In this document: positions 5,339 through 11,644 of the stretch, one piece after another
Layout of the letters: each line of letters starts with the position of its first letter
How positions within the stretch are numbered: the first letter of the stretch is position 1
The notes under the pieces: generated by a model
What the model was told of the DNA's origin: nothing
What the model saw: only the letters and a program-made list of their open reading frames with translations
Database searches by the model: none
Translations under genes and position numbers: made by a program
NCBI GenBank assembly: GCA_002327685.1
Contig: DCXN01000019.1
Coordinates: 1 to 13,136 of the forward strand
Reading direction: 5' to 3'
DNA length: 13,136 nt
DNA from: Patescibacteria group bacterium UBA2135
Lineage (GTDB): Bacteria > Patescibacteriota > Minisyncoccia > Phycocordibacterales > UBA2135

Positions 5339-6586
5339 ATGCATATTCTTGCCATAGAGACATCTTGCGATGAGACGGCCGTCTCTCTTGTTGACTGCTC
5401 TGGTGATCCTTGGAAAGGAGGGGTTAATTTTAATGTGCTTTCAAATATAGTCCTCTCACAAGCGAAACTTCATGCAGAATACGGAGGTGTGTATCCGTCA
5501 CTTGCCAAACGAGAACACGCAGAGAACTTAATTCCAGTTCTAAAAAAAGCACTGGAATTAAGTTCTCTGGAATCAGGAATCAGGAATCAGGAATCAGGAA
5601 TTGATACTCAAAAATTAGAAAAAATTCTACAGAGAGAGCCGGAACTGCTCAAGCAGTTTCTAGAATTTATTCCGACAATCGAGAAACCAGCTATAGACAA
5701 AATAGTTGTAACGCGTGGACCTGGACTTGAGCCGGCATTATGGGTTGGTATCAATTTTGCAAAAGCGCTTGGAGAAGTATGGAATATTCCTGTTTCTGGA
5801 ATTAATCACATGGAAGGTCACGTCTTTTCTGCTCTTTTGCAGAAAAGACGTGACCTTCCACAACTTACAACCTACAACTTACAACCTACAACTTTTCCTG
5901 CGCTTGCATTATTAATTTCGGGTGGTCATACAGAATTGGTACTTATGAAAGACTGGCTGAAATATGAAATTGTTGGCGAAACAAAAGACGATGCGGTAGG
6001 AGAAGCATTTGATAAAGTTGCGCGAATGCTTGGGTTAGGTTACCCAGGAGGTCCTGAAATTGCGCGGCAAGCCGCGCAATTTCAGGACAAACCGTCTCTC
6101 AAACTTCCGAGGCCCATGTTAGATAGTGGTGACTTCAATTTCTCCTTCTCCGGACTGAAAACCGCGGTATTATATGAGATTAAAAAAAACAATAAATTTC
6201 AACCGGAGGCTGATCCGCCTTCTCGGCCTGAGGCTGACCAGCCTCAGGCTGGGGCGGAGACTTCTAAAATTATTCAAGAGTTTGCTCATGAATTCCAGGA
6301 AGCGGCCACTGATGTACTTGTCTCAAAAACCGTTAAAGCCGCTAGAGAATATGGCGCAAAAACTATTCTCGTCGGCGGGGGTGTCTCGGCTAATCAGCGC
6401 ATTAGAGATGCGCTTACTGAACAAACAACCAACAACCTGCCACCGACAACAAAATTACTGCTTTCCCCATTAGAGTTGACAGGTGACAACGCGCTTATGA
6501 TTGCAGTAGCCGGATATCTCCGCGCTGCTCTAAACAAAGAATGCAGAGAAGAAATTGCTGCGCATGGAACTTTAAGACTTGCGTAA
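5339..6586 (+). CDS. tsaD: tRNA N6-adenosine threonylcarbamoyltransferase TsaD
   Basis: TsaD transfers the threonylcarbamoyl group from TC-AMP to A37 of ANN-decoding tRNAs, in complex with TsaB and TsaE. Diagnostic features are ILAIETSCDET at the N terminus (3-13), the metal-binding motif HMEGH (157-161), LISGGHTEL (192-200), FSFSGLKTA, and VGGGVSAN near the C terminus. At 415 residues it is much longer than E. coli TsaD (337). The extra length is in three places: residues about 74-117, about 168-186, and about 288-310 (QPEADPPSRPEAD-like). These insertions coincide with palindromes and short tandem repeats in the DNA (see separate entries), yet the frame is intact and all active-site motifs remain. 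The ATG at 5339 is fixed by the conserved N terminus. A candidate -10 (CATAAT, 5327-5332) lies 6 nt upstream, suggesting a leaderless mRNA. Confidence 0.96.
   Translation: MHILAIETSCDETAVSLVDCSGDPWKGGVNFNVLSNIVLSQAKLHAEYGGVYPSLAKREHAENLIPVLKKALELSSLESGIRNQESGIDTQKLEKILQREPELLKQFLEFIPTIEKPAIDKIVVTRGPGLEPALWVGINFAKALGEVWNIPVSGINHMEGHVFSALLQKRRDLPQLTTYNLQPTTFPALALLISGGHTELVLMKDWLKYEIVGETKDDAVGEAFDKVARMLGLGYPGGPEIARQAAQFQDKPSLKLPRPMLDSGDFNFSFSGLKTAVLYEIKKNNKFQPEADPPSRPEADQPQAGAETSKIIQEFAHEFQEAATDVLVSKTVKAAREYGAKTILVGGGVSANQRIRDALTEQTTNNLPPTTKLLLSPLELTGDNALMIAVAGYLRAALNKECREEIAAHGTLRLA
5521..5568. repeat. 17-bp perfect inverted repeat inside tsaD
   Basis: Arms 5521-5537 and 5552-5568 are exact reverse complements with a 14-nt loop. 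The left arm encodes the conserved ENLIPV part; the right arm encodes the start of the variable insertion (LELSSL). Confidence 0.9.
5569..5602. repeat. Tandem 7-bp repeat (GGAATCA) inside tsaD
   Basis: Four exact GGAATCA units (5569-5596) and a partial fifth (GGAATT, to 5602). The unit is not a multiple of three, so translation gives a 7-residue period (ESGIRNQ-ESGI). It begins immediately after the right arm of the palindrome at 5521-5568. Confidence 0.92.
5811..5860. repeat. 22-bp perfect inverted repeat inside tsaD, over the HMEGH motif
   Basis: Arms 5811-5832 and 5839-5860 are exact reverse complements with a 6-nt loop (TCTTTT). The left arm encodes the catalytic-site region (MEGHVFSA); the right arm encodes QKRRDLP, in a loop not conserved in the family. 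Confidence 0.93.
5861..5894. repeat. Tandem 14-bp repeat inside tsaD
   Basis: CAACTTACAACCTA occurs twice exactly (5861-5874, 5875-5888), followed by CAACTT (5889-5894). It encodes the TTYNLQPTT stretch of the second TsaD insertion and directly follows the 22-bp palindrome. Related strings occur at 6423-6450. Confidence 0.9.
6051..6088. repeat. 18-bp perfect inverted repeat inside tsaD
   Basis: Arms 6051-6068 and 6071-6088 are exact reverse complements with only AA between them. The left arm encodes GPEIAR, next to the conserved YPGG; the right arm encodes AAQFQD in a variable stretch. Confidence 0.92.
6204..6257. repeat. GC-rich palindromic repeat inside tsaD
   Basis: GCCTGAGGCTG (6226-6236) and its reverse complement (6239-6249) flank AC. 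GAGGCTGA also occurs directly at 6207-6214 and 6230-6237. The stretch is clearly more GC-rich than the surrounding gene and encodes the P/A/E/D/Q-rich third insertion of TsaD. Confidence 0.8.
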
Positions 6587-6660
6587 TCGTGAATTACAAA
6601 ATTCATAACACATAAATAAAGGTTCCTCGATCTAAAGGCACGCGATGTTGAACCTATATT

Positions 6661-6738
6661 AACTCCTCGGCTCGGCAATGAGAAAATTCCGCTTCGCTCC
6701 ACTTTCTCATTGCGCTCGCTCTACGTCGTTAATAAAAA
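6661..6738. repeat. Palindromic element B, homologous to element A at 848-955
   Basis: An 11-bp inverted repeat GCAATGAGAAA/TTTCTCATTGC (6675-6685 with 6703-6713) encloses a 17-nt loop, the same loop length as element A. On the minus strand it starts in the U-tract of the terminator of the 6793-7230 gene and ends with TTGCCGAGCCGAGGA, exactly as element A does. The hairpin interior is unrelated to that of element A. It lies between convergent genes, tsaD and the 145-residue unknown. Confidence 0.7.
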
Positions 6739-6763
6739 CCCAACCGGCATGATTGCCGGCTGG
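6733..6763 (-). terminator. Factor-independent terminator after the 6793-7230 gene
   Basis: On the minus strand, a 10-bp stem (6763-6754 with 6749-6740, one G-U pair, 4-nt loop) is followed by G and TTTTTATT. It lies about 30 nt past the stop codon of the upstream gene. Confidence 0.75.
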
Positions 6764-6792
6764 ATACATTCTAGCGTTGTAACTTGTGCAAA

Positions 6793-7230
6793 TTAAAAAG
6801 AAATCTTACGCGGCCTTGCCTCAACCAGCGAGCTTTTTTCGCCACTTTCTAAAGTGACCTCAGAATCAACCATGATCACAACAAACAGCTGAACTGACCC
6901 TTTTAAATTTTGCTTTTTCCCCCACTTTTTAATATGCGACTTATAAAGATCAGACAATCCCGCTGCTGCTTTCCAAAAATCAGCATCAGCACGTTGTGGT
7001 GTCTTTGAAATCCCTGTCAAGCGAAACTCAACGCCACGTCCTTTAGATCCACTCACAGCTGTATCGCATTGCTGAAGGTAAATTTCCGCAGGTCCCATTT
7101 TTTGCTCAAAATGCAGTGCTTTACTTATTACATTTCCTGCCTTTTTTGCAAACTTTCTTGAATTAAGTATTTTCTTTATACGCCTCTCTTCTTTTCTAGG
7201 AAAACCAATCAAAGCCGCTTTTAACTTCAT
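6793..7230 (-). CDS. Hypothetical protein (145 aa), unrecognised
   Basis: I do not recognise a family. The protein is soluble, with a basic N-terminal half (PRKEERRIKKILNSRKFAKK, about residues 11-30) and a hydrophobic strand near the C terminus (LFVVIMVDSEV, about 115-125) followed by VEARPRKISF. It contains a single Cys (QQCD) and no obvious catalytic signature. An alternating alpha/beta layout is plausible. The start is well supported: GAGGAG lies 6 nt before the ATG at 7230, and a promoter (TTGACT-16-TAATAT, 7299-7272) lies upstream. A longer frame beginning with TTG at 7299 would start inside that -35 box. It is monocistronic, with its own terminator at 6733-6763, divergent from valS and convergent with tsaD. 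Confidence 0.8.
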   Translation of the reverse strand: MKLKAALIGFPRKEERRIKKILNSRKFAKKAGNVISKALHFEQKMGPAEIYLQQCDTAVSGSKGRGVEFRLTGISKTPQRADADFWKAAAGLSDLYKSHIKKWGKKQNLKGSVQLFVVIMVDSEVTLESGEKSSLVEARPRKISF

Positions 7231-7271
7231 GGCAAACTCCTCGTTTGATTTACTGTCTACATCTGAATCCC

Positions 7272-7299
7272 ATATTACTGAAGCAAAAAAAGAAGTCAA
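7272..7299 (-). promoter_or_regulatory. Promoter of the 6793-7230 gene
   Basis: TTGACT (7299-7294), a 16-bp spacer and TAATAT (7277-7272) on the minus strand give a near-consensus housekeeping promoter. Transcription would start near 7265, giving a leader of about 35 nt that contains the GAGGAG ribosome-binding site (7242-7237). Confidence 0.65.
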
Positions 7300-7306
7300 G
7301 TATTAA

Positions 7307-7344
7307 AATCTATTCTAATATTCTTGAGAATATTAGAATAGATT
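7307..7344. repeat. Perfect 17-bp hairpin (copy 2 of the three-member family)
   Basis: Arms 7307-7323 and 7328-7344 are exact reverse complements around TTGA. The core TATTCTAATATTC corresponds to CATTCCAACATTC of copy 1, with three C-to-T changes each matched by G-to-A in the other arm. It lies between the divergent promoters of the 145-residue gene and valS. Confidence 0.85.
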
Positions 7345-7398
7345 AGCGTTACAAATTACAATCTACTAGAGCATATCGCGAAATCTGCAAGAAAAATA

Positions 7399-7407
7399 TG
7401 GTACTAT
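7399..7407 (+). promoter_or_regulatory. Extended -10 of valS
   Basis: TGGTACTAT carries the TGn extension and a TACTAT -10; no convincing -35 is present. The valS ATG (7415) lies 7 nt after the -10, so transcription would start at or very near the start codon. Confidence 0.5.
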
Positions 7408-7414
7408 TCTACCT

Positions 7415-9610
7415 ATGGATGAAAAATTCCTAAAGCCATATAGCCCAAAAGAGACAGAAGACAATATATACAAGCTCTGGGAGGAGAGCGGTTTTTTCAA
7501 TCCTGATGTTTGCATAAAAGAGGGCATTACAGACAAAGATGCGAGGCCGTTTTCGATCGTGCTTCCCCCACCAAATGTGACTGGAAGACTTCATTTAGGA
7601 CATGCATTTGAAGATGCACTTCAAGACGCCTTTGTTCGCTTTGCGCGAATGCGCGGCAAGAAAACACTCTGGATTCCTGGAACAGACTCTGCCGCCATTG
7701 CAACACAAGCACGAGTTGAAAAAGAAATATACAAAAAAGAGAAGAAGACGCGTCATGATCTTGGGCGCGAAGAGATAGTTTCGCGTGTAGAAAAGTTTGC
7801 TAAAGAAAACGAGGAAACTATGCTCAATCAAATAAAAAAAATGGGAGCCTCGCTTGATTGGTCACGATATGCCTATACGCTTGATGAAAAACGAAATGCG
7901 GCTGTCTCAGAAGCATTCGTACAAATGTATGACGCGGGGCTCATATATCGCGGAAATCGTATCATAAACTGGGACCCCAAAGGACAAACAACGATATCTG
8001 ACGACGAAGTAGTTCACGAGGAACGAGACGGTATGTTCTTTACATTTCGATACTGGAAAGACTTTCCTATTCCCATTTCCACGTCTCGTCCAGAAACTAA
8101 GGTTGGCGATACGGCTGTAGCGGTTAATCCAGAAGATAAAAGATATAAAGAATTTGTAGGGAAAACATTTACAGGAGAGTTTGCGGGCACCACACTCTCC
8201 ATACGAATCGTTGCTGACGATGTCGTTGATAAAGAGTTTGGAACAGGTGCAGTGGGCGTAACACCCGCACATAGTCACACCGACTGGGAAATTGCTGACC
8301 GTCACGATCTACCACGACCACAAGTTATTAATGAGTATGCAAAAATGAACGAAACTGCAGGCTCACTTGTTGGAGGTCTTAAAACACTTGAGGCGCGAGA
8401 AAAGATTATAGAATGGCTCCGAGAAAATACTCTACTTGAAAAAGAAGAGAAAATAAAACAAAATATATCACTTTCAGAAAGAACTGGCGGCATTGTTGAG
8501 CCTCTTCCTAAACTTCAATGGTTTGTGAATGTAAATAAGCCGTTCAAAATTCCCCATTCAAAAATTTCTGGGATTAAAGCCGGTGAAGAAATAACCTTGA
8601 AAGAACTTATGCATAAGGCAGTCTCAGAAGGGAACATTGAGATACTCCCCGCTCGATTTGAGAAATCATACAATCATTGGATAGATAATTTGCACGATTG
8701 GTGTATTTCAAGACAAATCTGGTTCGGCCACCGCATACCAGCATGGCATAAATCTAAAGGCGCTACAGAAGAGATTCATGTTGGCATAAATGCGCCCGAA
8801 GAAAGCGGTTGGTCACAAGAAGAAGATGTGCTGGATACATGGTTTTCTTCAGCTCTTTGGACTTTTTCAACACTTGGTTGGCCAGAGGAAACAGACGACT
8901 TAAAAACGTATCATCCAACAACACTGATGCTGCCAGGATATGAGATACTCTTTCTTTGGGTCTCACGAATGGTACTCATGAGCGGTTTCCATCTTGGAGA
9001 GCTGCCTTTCAAAAATGTGATCTTACACGGAATTGTAAGGGATAGGCAAGGAAGAAAGTTTAGCAAGTCTCTTGGAAACGGAATTGATCCATTAGAAATA
9101 ATTGAAAAATATGGTGCGGATGCACTGCGTATGGGACTCATTGTTGGTGCTGCTCCTGGGAACGACGTGAAATTTGATGAACAAAAAATCAAGGGATACA
9201 AACACTTCACGAATAAAATCTGGAATATTTCCCGATTTGTACTCGAAAACACAAAGGATGTTAATATGGATGCAGAGTACGTAAAAGAAGATAGAGTTAT
9301 TAGAGAGCGCTTTGATGTGGTGCTCAAAGAGGTTACTAAAGATATTGAAAGATATCGTTTGGACTTAGCAGCAGAAACTTTATATCACTACACATGGCAC
9401 ACATTTGCGGACACAATTCTTGAACATAGTAAAGCAATTTTCGAAGACGAACCAGAAAACGTAGAATCTCGAAAAAAATTACTGATCTCAATTCTTGCAG
9501 ACCTCCTTAAACTTCTCCATCCATTCATGCCGTTTATAACAGAGGAGGTGTGGTCATTGCTTCCTCGCAAAGACAGTGAGTTGTTGATGGTTTCAAAGTG
9601 GCCCGAGTAA
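7415..9610 (+). CDS. valS: Valyl-tRNA synthetase, shortened form
   Basis: This class I synthetase charges tRNA-Val. Visible in order are PPPNVTGRLHLGHA with the HIGH-type motif HLGH (60-63); WIPGTDSAAIATQ; the editing-domain motifs STSRPETKVGDTA and GTGAVGVTPAHSHTDWE; HDWCISRQIWFGHRIPAW; DVLDTWFSSALWTFSTLGWP; and a KMSKS-type loop reading KFSKS (548-552) in GRKFSKSLGNGIDP. The C-terminal anticodon-binding helical domain ends at LLMVSKWPE. At 731 residues it is about 220 shorter than E. coli ValS (951): the C-terminal coiled-coil tRNA-binding arm is missing and the connective region after the second catalytic half is trimmed. The editing domain, which clears threonine, is retained. ATG at 7415 has no Shine-Dalgarno and a very short predicted leader. 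prsW follows by 95 nt. Confidence 0.97.
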   Translation: MDEKFLKPYSPKETEDNIYKLWEESGFFNPDVCIKEGITDKDARPFSIVLPPPNVTGRLHLGHAFEDALQDAFVRFARMRGKKTLWIPGTDSAAIATQARVEKEIYKKEKKTRHDLGREEIVSRVEKFAKENEETMLNQIKKMGASLDWSRYAYTLDEKRNAAVSEAFVQMYDAGLIYRGNRIINWDPKGQTTISDDEVVHEERDGMFFTFRYWKDFPIPISTSRPETKVGDTAVAVNPEDKRYKEFVGKTFTGEFAGTTLSIRIVADDVVDKEFGTGAVGVTPAHSHTDWEIADRHDLPRPQVINEYAKMNETAGSLVGGLKTLEAREKIIEWLRENTLLEKEEKIKQNISLSERTGGIVEPLPKLQWFVNVNKPFKIPHSKISGIKAGEEITLKELMHKAVSEGNIEILPARFEKSYNHWIDNLHDWCISRQIWFGHRIPAWHKSKGATEEIHVGINAPEESGWSQEEDVLDTWFSSALWTFSTLGWPEETDDLKTYHPTTLMLPGYEILFLWVSRMVLMSGFHLGELPFKNVILHGIVRDRQGRKFSKSLGNGIDPLEIIEKYGADALRMGLIVGAAPGNDVKFDEQKIKGYKHFTNKIWNISRFVLENTKDVNMDAEYVKEDRVIRERFDVVLKEVTKDIERYRLDLAAETLYHYTWHTFADTILEHSKAIFEDEPENVESRKKLLISILADLLKLLHPFMPFITEEVWSLLPRKDSELLMVSKWPE

Positions 9611-9705
9611 AGTATTTCGTATCTTGTATTTCGTATTTGGTATAAACTGACGAAAATTAAATTGCATACGAGACACTTGATACCAAATACTAGATACTAT
9701 TTTTT
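9611..9705. repeat. valS-prsW spacer with GTATTTCGTAT-type repeats
   Basis: Several imperfect copies of GTATTTCGTAT/GTATTTGGTAT occupy 9611-9643. GTATTTGGTAT (9633-9643) is exactly repeated inverted at 9680-9690. It could act as a weak stem-loop after valS. TACTAT (9695-9700) lies 5 nt before the prsW start and may be its -10. Confidence 0.5.
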
Positions 9706-10419
9706 ATGTCTCTTATTAACATAGACGCACAAACACTTACATGGGCACTGCTTGGAGGAATTCTGCCCTCGCTTTTATGGCTGTGGTTCTGGCTGAAAGA
9801 AGACGCCAAACACCCAGAACCTAAACGTCTCATTGCGGCCGCATTTCTCGCTGGTGCCATTGCGGTGCCTATTGCCTTTTTCGCTGAAAAAATATCACTT
9901 TCCCTTTTGGGAACTGGCTTTTTGGTGGTTATAATATGGGCCGCCATTGAAGAATTACTGAAATATGGAGGAGCATACATAGTGGCATTTCGAGGAATTT
10001 GCCTTGATAGGAGCAGGTGCGTTGATGAACCAGTTGATCCGCTCATATACATGATTACAGTCGCGCTTGGTTTCGCGGCGCTTGAAAATACTTTATTTCT
10101 AATCAATCCGATTCTTGGCGGAGACGCGGCTTCCGGAGTACTCACAGGAAATTTGCGTTTCATCGGCGCAACCTTATTGCACGTTGTCGCAAGTGGCGCT
10201 ATCGGATTAAGTAAAAGTTTATCTTTCTATAAAAACAATCTGGTTAAGAAAATGTATTTTTTCGTGGGGATAACTACAGCAATTGGATTGCATGTGTTAT
10301 TTAATTTTTCTATAATAATAAGTGAGGGTGAAAATATTTTTTTCATATTCGGAGTATTATGGTTGTTTGTCGGCGCATTACTCCTTGCGTTTGAGAGAGT
10401 TAAGCGTCTCAAGCCCTAA
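9706..10419 (+). CDS. prsW: PrsW-family intramembrane metalloprotease (237 aa)
   Basis: PrsW proteins are polytopic membrane proteases; the B. subtilis member makes the first cut in anti-sigma factor RsiW. The family motifs are here: EELLK (82-86, EExxK), GFAALEN (122-128, FxxxEN), a membrane His in LLHVVASG (His159) and another in GLHVLFN (His196). There are about seven hydrophobic segments: roughly 11-30, 41-60, 70-80, 113-134, 152-168, 183-205 and 210-229. The loop around residues 95-112 (FRGICLDRSRCVDEPVDP) carries two Cys and the acidic stretch that precedes the FxxxEN helix. No sigma/anti-sigma pair lies nearby, so the substrate is unknown. It lies 95 nt after valS and 37 nt before hsp20 on the same strand, so the three may be partly co-transcribed. 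Start is ATG at 9706, without Shine-Dalgarno. Confidence 0.88.
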   Translation: MSLINIDAQTLTWALLGGILPSLLWLWFWLKEDAKHPEPKRLIAAAFLAGAIAVPIAFFAEKISLSLLGTGFLVVIIWAAIEELLKYGGAYIVAFRGICLDRSRCVDEPVDPLIYMITVALGFAALENTLFLINPILGGDAASGVLTGNLRFIGATLLHVVASGAIGLSKSLSFYKNNLVKKMYFFVGITTAIGLHVLFNFSIIISEGENIFFIFGVLWLFVGALLLAFERVKRLKP

Positions 10420-10456
10420 GTTGATTGTCCTACTCACTTCATCTCTAACTAAACAC

Positions 10457-10927
10457 ATGAGAAATTCTTTTCTTGAAAAAATTACCAACATGGTCAACCA
10501 TGATCATGATGAAAATCTACGTGAGATTGACGTAGAAGATCGTGGGGGTAACAGCAACGTCCCGCAAGGAGATAACTGGATGGAGGAAGAAACAAGCGAG
10601 GGGCAACTTATGGTTGACATGTATCAAACGCCTGACGAAATTGTCATTCAAACAATGGTTGCCGGAGTCAAGCTTGATGATTTGAACGTTTCTATAGGAA
10701 GAGATATGGTTACATTAAAAGGAAGACGCGAAACACAAAAAAACGTAGACGAGGAAGACTTCTTTTATCAAGAATTATATTGGGGTTCATTTTCACGCAC
10801 TATTCTCCTGCCGAGCGAAATCGATGTAGACGCGGCAGTAGCATCGGAAAAAAACGGGCTTTTAACATTAAAACTACCAAAAGTTGATAAAGAGCGACAA
10901 ACTAAACTAAAGATTAAATCTCACTAA
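10457..10927 (+). CDS. Small heat shock protein, Hsp20/alpha-crystallin family (156 aa)
   Basis: This is an ATP-independent holdase chaperone. The alpha-crystallin domain spans about residues 48-142: LMVDMYQTPDEIVIQTMVAGVK, then DLNVSIGRDMVTLKGRRE, the GSFSRTILLP strand (110-119), and the hallmark ASEKNGLLTLKLPK (129-142, AxxxNGvLxlxlPK). A flexible acidic N-terminal arm (1-47) and a short C-terminal tail follow the usual layout. The tail lacks a clear IxI motif; KLKIKSH is the closest. I chose ATG at 10457. The frame stays open upstream to 10322, but that part overlaps the end of prsW and does not look like an sHsp arm. No CIRCE operator is seen. The gene ends in a strong bidirectional terminator. 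Confidence 0.93.
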   Translation: MRNSFLEKITNMVNHDHDENLREIDVEDRGGNSNVPQGDNWMEEETSEGQLMVDMYQTPDEIVIQTMVAGVKLDDLNVSIGRDMVTLKGRRETQKNVDEEDFFYQELYWGSFSRTILLPSEIDVDAAVASEKNGLLTLKLPKVDKERQTKLKIKSH

Positions 10928-10952
10928 AAATCCCGCCATTGGCGGGATTTTT
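10926..10952. terminator. Bidirectional terminator between hsp20 and tRNA-Phe
   Basis: AAAAATCCCGCC/GGCGGGATTTTT around ATT gives a 12-bp perfect stem with Ts on the 3' side in either direction. It serves hsp20 (+) and the tRNA-Phe transcript (-), which converge here. Confidence 0.9.
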
Positions 10953-10960
10953 AGTGTATG

Positions 10961-11034
10961 TGCCCGGGGGCGGACTTGAACCGCCGACACCTGGTTCTTC
11001 AAACCAGTGCTCTAACCAACTGAGCTACCCGGGC
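10961..11034 (-). tRNA. tRNA-Phe (anticodon GAA)
   Basis: A full cloverleaf folds: acceptor GCCCGGG/CCCGGGC, D arm GCTC/GAGC, anticodon stem CTGGT/ACCAG with loop TTGAAGA (anticodon GAA, 11000-10998), 5-nt variable loop, T arm GGCGG/CCGCC with loop TTCAAGT. The discriminator is A, and CCA is not encoded (the next bases are CAT). Confidence 0.97.
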
Positions 11035-11161
11035 ATATTTTAGCAAAAAAGTGAAACCGATAACCAAGACAGCTACCGTGGCATATTTTTCTTTATATTT
11101 ATAAACCCAATTGAACCCCAACACAAGGTCAGGGCATCGAGACCAACTCGATGAAAAATTA

Positions 11162-11455
11162 CTACTGCCCCGACTTAAACCCTTCAAGCAAGCCGCTAAA
11201 GTCTGGCAAAAAACCGCCAATGTTTTGCAGATTTTCCACGCCAGTGCCAAGCATACCAAAGGTTTCCTGAATAGACTCAAAAGCTGGCTGAAAAACATAG
11301 TACGCACCGACGGCTGATCCGATGACGATGACCCAATATACCAATTTAACGAACCTCCCCCATTTTATAGAACGGTGGATTTTTTTCAAGAGCTTGTTGT
11401 TTTCTTCAGCAAGTTTAGATAACTGCTTCAGCATTCTCCTTTCATCAGGTTCCAT
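11162..11455 (-). CDS. Small membrane protein with N-terminal coiled coil (97 aa)
   Basis: The layout is a charged amphipathic helix (residues 1-30, EERRMLKQLSKLAEEN-like with a Leu heptad pattern), then one membrane helix at about 36-56 (VKLVYWVIVIGSAVGAYYVF), then a soluble Gly/Phe-rich tail (FGMLGTGVENLQNIGGFLPD). With no signal peptide and Lys/Arg before the helix, the N terminus is probably cytoplasmic and the tail outside. From memory, proteins of this shape are common in Parcubacteria without assigned function, but I cannot name a family. It lies upstream of tRNA-Phe on the same strand. A weak stem-loop, CATCGAG/CTCGATG (11135-11153), follows the stop codon. ATG at 11455; the leader contains half of a long inverted repeat (11461-11568). 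Confidence 0.8.
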   Translation of the reverse strand: MEPDERRMLKQLSKLAEENNKLLKKIHRSIKWGRFVKLVYWVIVIGSAVGAYYVFQPAFESIQETFGMLGTGVENLQNIGGFLPDFSGLLEGFKSGQ

Positions 11456-11460
11456 CCCGC

Positions 11461-11568
11461 TACGAAATAGGACGCGGACGAAAAATCCTTATCCTACTTA
11501 TAATTACTTTTAAATTCATAATATTTACAGATACTAGTATATTCACACGAGGCGTCCGCGATTTCGTA
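11461..11568. repeat. Interrupted inverted repeat, two 8-bp stems with a 4-nt bulge
   Basis: TACGAAAT (11461-11468) and CGCGGACG (11473-11480), separated by AGGA, are the reverse complement of CGTCCGCGATTTCGTA (11553-11568). The enclosed 72 nt are AT-rich and probably contain the promoter(s) of the 97-residue gene. This is either leader structure or a decayed palindromic element. Confidence 0.6.
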
Positions 11569-11644
11569 CGGGACTCGTCCTTATATTATACAAAAAATCT
11601 GTTTGGTGATACAGTGTAAATGAAAAGATGCAACAAGGTTAGTT

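Noticed and set aside
5335..5340. TGGTATTAT as extended -10 of tsaD
   Set aside because: It overlaps the start codon, which is fixed by the conserved ILAIETSCDET N terminus, so transcription from it would miss the ATG. CATAAT at 5327-5332 fits better.
5569..5602. CRISPR-like repeats
   Set aside because: GGAATCA units are contiguous without spacers and lie inside a coding sequence. No repeat-spacer array or cas gene was seen anywhere in the window.
7231..7299. TTG start at 7299 for the 145-residue protein
   Set aside because: The TTG is the first half of the -35 box, and a GAGGAG site at the right spacing supports ATG 7230.
10322..10456. Upstream extension of the Hsp20 reading frame
   Set aside because: It overlaps prsW by almost 100 nt and reads as an F/Y/S/L-rich stretch unlike an sHsp arm; ATG 10457 gives the normal size.
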